This document shows positions 59,076 through 64,000 of a stretch of 64,000 bases of DNA, piece after piece. The stretch comes from Tanypteryx hageni (taxonomy: Eukaryota; Arthropoda; Insecta; Odonata; Petaluridae). The stretch spans positions 4,800,410-4,864,409 of the forward strand of contig CM054118.1 in NCBI GenBank assembly GCA_028673005.1. Direction: 5' to 3'. The notes beneath the pieces are model-generated. The model had not been told where the DNA came from. It was given only the letters and a program-made list of their open reading frames with translations, and searched no databases. The position numbers were made by a program, and so were the translations under genes. Every line of letters begins with the position of its first letter. Positions within the stretch are counted from its first letter, which is position 1.

Positions 59076-60115
59076 TCCTCTTGAGATGTTCGCAGCGCTA
59101 AATCTCCCTTTTAGTTTTACGATACCTACGTCTTGTGCTTCGCAGATAGCGCGTCATTTGTTTTTCTCCTTCGCGGAGCTCGAATGACTCTCTCTTGGCT
59201 AATATCTTATATCTGTATTATACTTGCTGATTTTTTATTCCGTAGAAAGATCGATAAACGCTTATTCTTTCACTTTTTCGTGGGAGTCCATCACACGGAA
59301 CGACAAGTTTCGACTTTGATATTCATGAATGACTTTGGCAAGTTCTCTGACGTTGACGATTTGTGGTGAAGAAGATAATAAAATCTTGAAATAACTAAAA
59401 AGTCATGAGAATCCAAATCATGATGCATTATTGGTCGTCAGTGCTAGTGTTTCTTTTCTCGGACATACTCGAGTAAGTCTACATTTTAAGATTAAAAACG
59501 GAGAGTTAATCAGTTAAAGTTAGATCGTAGTTATTGGCTATTAAAGACAAAAAAATCTCAAAACCTCTGAGAAGATATATAGGATAGCTCTGTACCATAG
59601 TGACTTAAACATTAAGTTGCCTCACATTTTCTCATTAACGATCCGAAATTCTAAAAAAATCAATGGGTGCATAAATTATACATGATTAAGGTCATCTAAT
59701 GAATGTGCAATTTTAGCTGCGGCATTTCGAAATAAATATTGCTCGTTCCATATGTTGTTTTTTGATATCACGTATTGTTTTGGAGAATATTATGAATCAA
59801 TTCCGGTTGTGTTAAGTAGTCAATTGCAGTGTCAAATTATACAGTATCCGTTAAAAAACAATGATGGTGGAAGATATTATAATTATGTATTTACACTCGT
59901 TACAAGTTGGCTACTAGCCAGGTGGCAACGCTACATCATTAATAGTCGTGTATTTAAAATATTATATCTATAACAATCTATAAAAAAATTACAATCGAAC
60001 CATACATCGTGCTCACCTGCACTAGTTTACATAATCCCAATTATTTTTTTAATACAGGGCAATATTTTATGCATAAAATTAAGCAAAAAAATCAATTACA
60101 TATATTATAAGGTTT
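59076..60115. other. unassigned sequence
   Basis: AT-rich, short frames only (59133-59369, 59752-59973), no domain recognised. Confidence 0.35.
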
Positions 60116-60117
60116 GG

Positions 60118-60266
60118 TAAATGAAATAAAATTGTATTTTTCCACTAACGAATTTATTCCGGCCGGTTTAGCCTGTTACAGCATCATTAGGCGATGATGC
60201 TATAACAGACGAAACCGGCCGGAATAAATTCGTTAGTGGAAAAATACAATTTTCTTTTTTCATTTA
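60118..60266. repeat. near-perfect palindrome with ribozyme-like core
   Basis: Arms of about 70 bases meet at gcatcat-taggcg-atgatgc (60181-60200). The inner arms read aatttattccggccggttt and the inverse gaaaccggccggaataaatt; the outer arms carry aaattgtatttttccactaa and its inverse. The right half contains gatgatgctataacagac and gaaaccggcc, a mutated relative of the motif at 54813-54867. Confidence 0.9.
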
Positions 60267-60754
60267 CATTATGGTATCTTTCCATAAAGTTGAGCCTTCC
60301 CAAGTGGATTTTGTTATAGGGGTTTCTTCAGTCTGTTCTCAAAAGAACTTACAAGGAATAGGTTCAAAAACTGTCTCAGGTAAATTGTTCCATCCTAGAA
60401 TTCCTCTTTTTCGTTATGTTGGTTGATTTGTGATCGTGCCTTCTTATGCAGTGTGGACTGTGAATTCGATTTTTTAGACTGATTAGTGCGAGTCTTCATG
60501 TAGACATGTTAAACATATTACCCTGTCTCTTTATCATTCTTCTTATTTTATAACTATCCCAGTCTAGCTCTTTCGACGTCTATGATGCGCTGCCCTTCAT
60601 TTTATGTCTCCCTAATACAAACGCTGCCGCTTTCCTAAAAACCTTTCTAATCTGTCCACTAGAGTTACCTGAGGTAAATCCCAAACACTTGCCCCGTATT
60701 CCAGAAGTGGCCTAACTTAAGTTATTTCACCTCCCTGTCGCCGTTCTCTAGACT
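60267..60754. other. unassigned sequence
   Basis: No gene or repeat recognised in this stretch between the palindrome and the family A copy. Confidence 0.35.
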
Positions 60755-61440
60755 ACTTTCGGGAATGGAAATAGGCTTATAGTTTCGTCATTGTGTCTGT
60801 CTTCCTGTCCGTCTACCTCTATTACCTTTTCAACCAATAGACGGATTTTCATGATACCTGGTGGAAATCTCTTGATACTTAGGCCGAGCCCCCGAGGATA
60901 GTTTTTGCTGCGAAGATTGAAGTCCCGGGTTCGATTCCAGGAACTATCCTTCCCATTTGATTTACATGGGAAATCTGAAATCCATCGTAAAGGGTATTTT
61001 TCTCTTGCTCATTAAAATATATTAAAATTTTAATATCGGAGCGGGTTTTGTACTATTCTCTGAGGAAATGAATGAAGATTCTTATTTATTTATATCGTAG
61101 AATTTTACTTATCGATCGTATTTCTTTTAATTTCGCGTAAATACTGGCGATTTTGGAGTTTTTATCACTCATTACGAGAGTGTTGCCATAACAACAACTA
61201 ATGCTGGACTCGGATTCGGTGTAGTCTATTACATGAACGCTTTATTTTTGCCGCATAAATGAGCGTGCTCAATTAATTATTCCGTTCGAACGTATTTGTA
61301 ATATTTTATAACGGTAAATTATGTAATTGGGAGCACAAAAATAACATATCCGCGGTGATTTTAAAGCTATTTAAGGCAGTATAAGTATTAAACAAACGAT
61401 TAAATTGAAAAAAGGCATCATAAATTCCGTTTGGAGCATT
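60755..61440 (+). repeat. dispersed repeat family A, copy 2
   Basis: Longer and slightly better preserved partner of 685-1310. It additionally keeps cttcctgtccgtctacctct and accaatagacggattttcat near its start and a ggattcggtgtagtctatta segment absent from copy 1. Confidence 0.8.
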
Positions 61441-61502
61441 ATGTCAGGTTACTGACTATTAAATGGTAGTTTTTTTAAGCCTAACTACACTTTCTCTCTA
61501 GT

Positions 61503-61508
61503 AAAAAA
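61503..61508 (-). terminator. Pol III terminator of tRNA-Arg
   Basis: Six T on the minus strand, three bases after the tRNA 3' end, the standard Pol III stop signal. Confidence 0.8.
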
Positions 61509-61511
61509 TAT

Positions 61512-61584
61512 TACCCCTGGGGGGACTCGAACCCCCAATCCCCGGTTTAGGAGACCGATGCCTTATCCATTAGGCCACAGGGGC
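61512..61584 (-). tRNA. tRNA-Arg(CCT)
   Basis: 73 bases with a complete cloverleaf. Acceptor gcccctg/caggggt (first pair G-U, as is usual for this isoacceptor), D-arm gcct/aggc around aatggata, anticodon stem tcggt/accgg with loop ctcctaa (anticodon CCT, T at 33, A at 37), T-arm ggggg/ccccc with loop ttcgagt, discriminator A. It decodes AGG arginine codons. The A-box (gtggcctaatgg) and B-box (ggttcgagtcc) are intact and a T6 terminator follows. CCA is absent, as expected in eukaryotes. The neighbouring tRNA-like relic 12 bases upstream is on the same strand. No sign of an intron. This looks functional. Confidence 0.95.
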
Positions 61585-61596
61585 TTCGGAGAAAAG

Positions 61597-61668
61597 TCCC
61601 GCTACCAGTAATCAAACCTTGATCTCCCGGGTAAGAGTCGGTTATCATAACCACTAGACAATATCGGA
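61597..61668 (-). pseudogene. tRNA-Glu-like pseudogene
   Basis: 72 bases on the minus strand with tccgata...gtctagtggttatgat, a Glu-type D-arm, and a T-loop region ggtttgattac. The anticodon loop ctcttac would place CTT at the anticodon. Anticodon-stem outer pairs and several acceptor pairs fail, and the B-box is mutated (ggtttgatta). Four T follow in the 12-base gap before tRNA-Arg. Best read as a decayed tRNA-Glu; a SINE head is the alternative. Confidence 0.6.
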
Positions 61669-62194
61669 TATATTTATTGACTTTATCCAATATGCCGGTT
61701 TAGTAAAACAAGAGAGGAAAGGCGCACACATAATGCATGCAGACATGCGAGGCGGAGGCGTTCTTCACAGGTGACGCAATCATGTCAAAAAACAAATATT
61801 TATGGCTTAGTATAATGTCGAACGTAAGAACTGAAAAATGATATGCCAGTAGTGATGCCAAGGTAATATCGAATTTTTTATTCACTAATTTATTTCCTAA
61901 TAAACGAATTTAATTAAATGTTACTGTTTGTACTCTAATATGTATGGATCAACTCTCCACTGCTGAAGGATAGTCGGGCGGAAAAGAAAATAACTCATTT
62001 GTTCACTCGTCTATACTCAAACCGAGTTCGATAATAATCGTCTTCATGGCAACAATCCAATAAAATGCGATTTAAAACACAAAAATGCTAGGTTTTAGTA
62101 GAAATTCAAGAAAATACGATCAAATATGAAAATTCTGTAATAAGAATTAGAATATACATTCTCTTCCCCTTAGAACAGTACAAACCTCATACCA
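61669..62194. other. unassigned sequence
   Basis: AT-rich, no recognised gene or repeat. Confidence 0.35.
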
Positions 62195-62475
62195 ATACCA
62201 ACATTGTAAGATATTTTAAAGTATTAAAAAAAAACATCCCTGCACGATGGATTAAAGACTTCGTATGTAAAACAAATAGGAAAAACGTGCCTGGAATCAA
62301 ACCCGGGACTTCAATCTTAGCCAAATAAAATATAGCCCGGAGGTGGGCCCTGGCAGCACGAGCCTCATGAAAATAGGTCCAGTGATTCAAAAGTTGTCAG
62401 TAGGGGACACTCATACATACATACACACACAGTCAGGATAATTTCATAAGGCCATGTTTCCTTTGGAAACTAGTC
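62195..62475 (-). repeat. family A relative, partial copy
   Basis: On the minus strand, a gtgtgtatgtatg run, actggacctattttcatga, ctccgggctata, aagattgaagtcccgggt, tttgattccagg, tttgttttacat and atccatcgtgcaggg follow family A order. The head differs more than the B-box-to-tail part. Confidence 0.6.
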
Positions 62476-63159
62476 TAAAATTTTCCGCTCAACTCTCGGT
62501 CCAAACCGCGATTTAAATTTACAGCACGTTAAGTAAGACGTCTCCTTCCAAGACGCGACATCAATCCGGAAGAAAAAATAATAACGCCGACCGCTAATGA
62601 AGGAGAGTCGACTTTGCACCTTTCCCAGTTATGATCCTGATACCCCAAAACTTAAATCTTGACCGTAAACGACGATAAAACAATGCATCTAATAATGATT
62701 TAAAATCGTTATCAAATCATACGCCGAGTTAAGGGGCGTGCTAGAAAAACAAATGAAACATGCTCCTAGTCATCAAAGTAGAGTTTTTTCCGCCTCTATC
62801 TCAAATCACACGCACGTGCAGAGAAAATAGTATAAAAACAAACGCTAATAAGCGCTCGAAAAAAATAGCCGAACGCCCACGCTGTTTGGGCCCACATCCT
62901 GGTGACCCCTCTCCTCCCTGACTTTTTATTTACTAGCACCCCTTCTCCTCCACTCACTCGTTCTCTCTTTTCCTATTTTGCAGACACCTGGTACTGCCGA
63001 AATGGACCACGGGACGGGTATTGCGAAGAGGAAGGAGGAGGAGAGTAGGAGTGGGAGGGCGGAGGAAGAGACGTAGGGGGCGAGGAGAGAGGGTGGGAAT
63101 GAAGGAAAGGGGTTTTCGCTTCAAGTTGATAAGTCAGGCCACGTGTGGAGTTACTGCTA
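62476..63159. other. unassigned sequence
   Basis: No recognised gene. Purine-rich from about 63028 to 63112 on the plus strand (gaggaaggaggaggagag). Confidence 0.35.
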
Positions 63160-63812
63160 TCTTCCTCCCTACCTCTCCCTCTCTCTCTCTTTCCCTCTTT
63201 CACTTCCTTTCTCTATATCCGTCACTTTTTCCATCTCTCTCGGCCTCTCTCCCTCCCTCGCGCTTTCTCTCTCTGTCACTCTCTTTCTCTCTCGTTGCCA
63301 CTCTCTCCCTCTCTATCTTCCTCCCTCTATTTCTCAATCTCTCCTTCCTATTCTCCTTCCTTCCTTACTCTCTCTATTTCTCACTCCCTCCCTCCATCTC
63401 TCCTTCCCATTCTACCTCTCCGCCTCAGTCTCTCCCACCCTCTCCCTCTCTAAATCTCCATCTCCCTCCATTCCTCTACCTCCTTAATTCCTCACTCTAT
63501 CCCTCTCATTCTCCCTCCCTCATTTCATCCTCTCTATTCCTCACTCTCTTCATCTCTGCCTCCATCCTTCTCTCATTCCCTCTCCATCTCTTCTCCCCGT
63601 TCTCTCACTCTGCCACAATCTCTACCTCCCCCCTCTTCCTCTATCCCTCACTCTCTCCCCCATTCTTCCTTCTTCCACTCTATTCCTCTCTTTCTTCCAT
63701 TCTCCCTCTCTGCCACTATCCTTCTCCCATTCCCTCTCTCTCCCTCCAACTCCGTCTCTCTCCTTTTCCTCATTCTCTCACTATTCTCTCTCTTCCTCTC
63801 CTATCTTGTATG
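63160..63812 (+). repeat. CT-rich low-complexity tract
   Basis: About 650 bases of ctctct, ctccct and tctccat words, the counterpart of 2080-3060, again opening Ser/Leu/Pro frames in several registers (63021-63824 and two others). Confidence 0.85.
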
Positions 63813-64000
63813 ACATCCTTTTAAAATAAAACAAGCGGATCGAGGTCGATCCTCTGTTTCGAACGGAAGCCGCTATGGGAGCGTGGGCGCCATCTTCGAG
63901 AGGGAACGTGAAAGCCGCGAATATGTGATCACAAAAAAATGACGAGGGGAGACAGATTAGGTCGAGAGGGGGATTTTAAGCGGCGCTCTCCAAATAAGGA
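63813..64000. other. unassigned window end, CpG-rich
   Basis: atcgaggtcgatcctc and gggagcgtgggcgccatctt mark a GC-richer end that continues beyond the window. No call can be made. Confidence 0.3.

Noticed and set aside
61955..61985. ctgctgaaggatagtcgggcgg as another ribozyme-like core
   Set aside because: No pairing stem II and no proper gaaa position; likely chance.
63021..63824. 267-codon open frame at the window end
   Set aside because: Same low-complexity CT artefact; parallel frames are open in other registers.

Overview
The window reads as nuclear DNA of an arthropod, most likely an insect. It is AT-rich and dominated by transposable-element debris: RTE-like and Jockey/CR1-like LINEs, a Ty3-like integrase remnant, piggyBac, hAT and mariner relics, tRNA-derived SINE-like units, and long TA and CT microsatellites. 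A canonical eukaryotic tRNA-Arg gene supports the eukaryotic assignment. I found no host protein-coding gene I could defend. Most open frames are short, lack recognisable domains, or lie in low-complexity CT or TA tracts. The window is probably intergenic or deep intronic, and unrecognised exons are possible, especially in the CpG-rich stretches at 3.1-3.5 and 33.5-36.2 kb.

Layout. 0-13 kb: two dispersed repeat families (A at 0.7-1.3 kb; C at 1.3-2.0 and 9.5-10.2 kb), a 1-kb CT-rich tract, a tRNA-Met-like relic and a TIR element at 12.3-12.5 kb. 13-22 kb: two hAT-type MITEs with 8-bp target duplications, then a 1.1-kb inverted-repeat element holding a TA microsatellite and a nested 178-bp TIR element. 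22.6-25.2 kb: a nested wreck made of a piggyBac-like transposase split by a tandem pair of tRNA-Gly-like units, followed by a Ty3-like pol remnant. 25-38 kb: mostly unassigned, with a CpG-rich zone. 38-43 kb: two copies of a tRNA-headed SINE and a mariner-like 3' end. 43.6-52 kb: a dispersed family B/D in several orientations. One copy carries a truncated RTE insertion and another preserves what looks like the unoccupied site. 53.3-57.8 kb: a 5'-truncated Jockey/CR1-like LINE, a hammerhead-ribozyme-like motif, and a frameshifted RTE-like LINE bracketed by copies of one sequence. 58-64 kb: a foldback element, a near-perfect palindrome with a ribozyme-like core, a second family A copy, tRNA-Arg(CCT) beside a tRNA-Glu-like relic, and a terminal CT-rich tract.

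The only element that looks functionally intact is tRNA-Arg(CCT), with its poly-T terminator. Everything mobile is truncated, frameshifted or non-autonomous. The most unusual signal is structural: several unrelated-looking repeats share an inverted-repeat design around a CTGANGA...GAAA hairpin. At 54.8 kb this core sits in an almost complete type-I hammerhead architecture. All family assignments were made by eye from motifs and pairwise comparison inside the window, with no database search.
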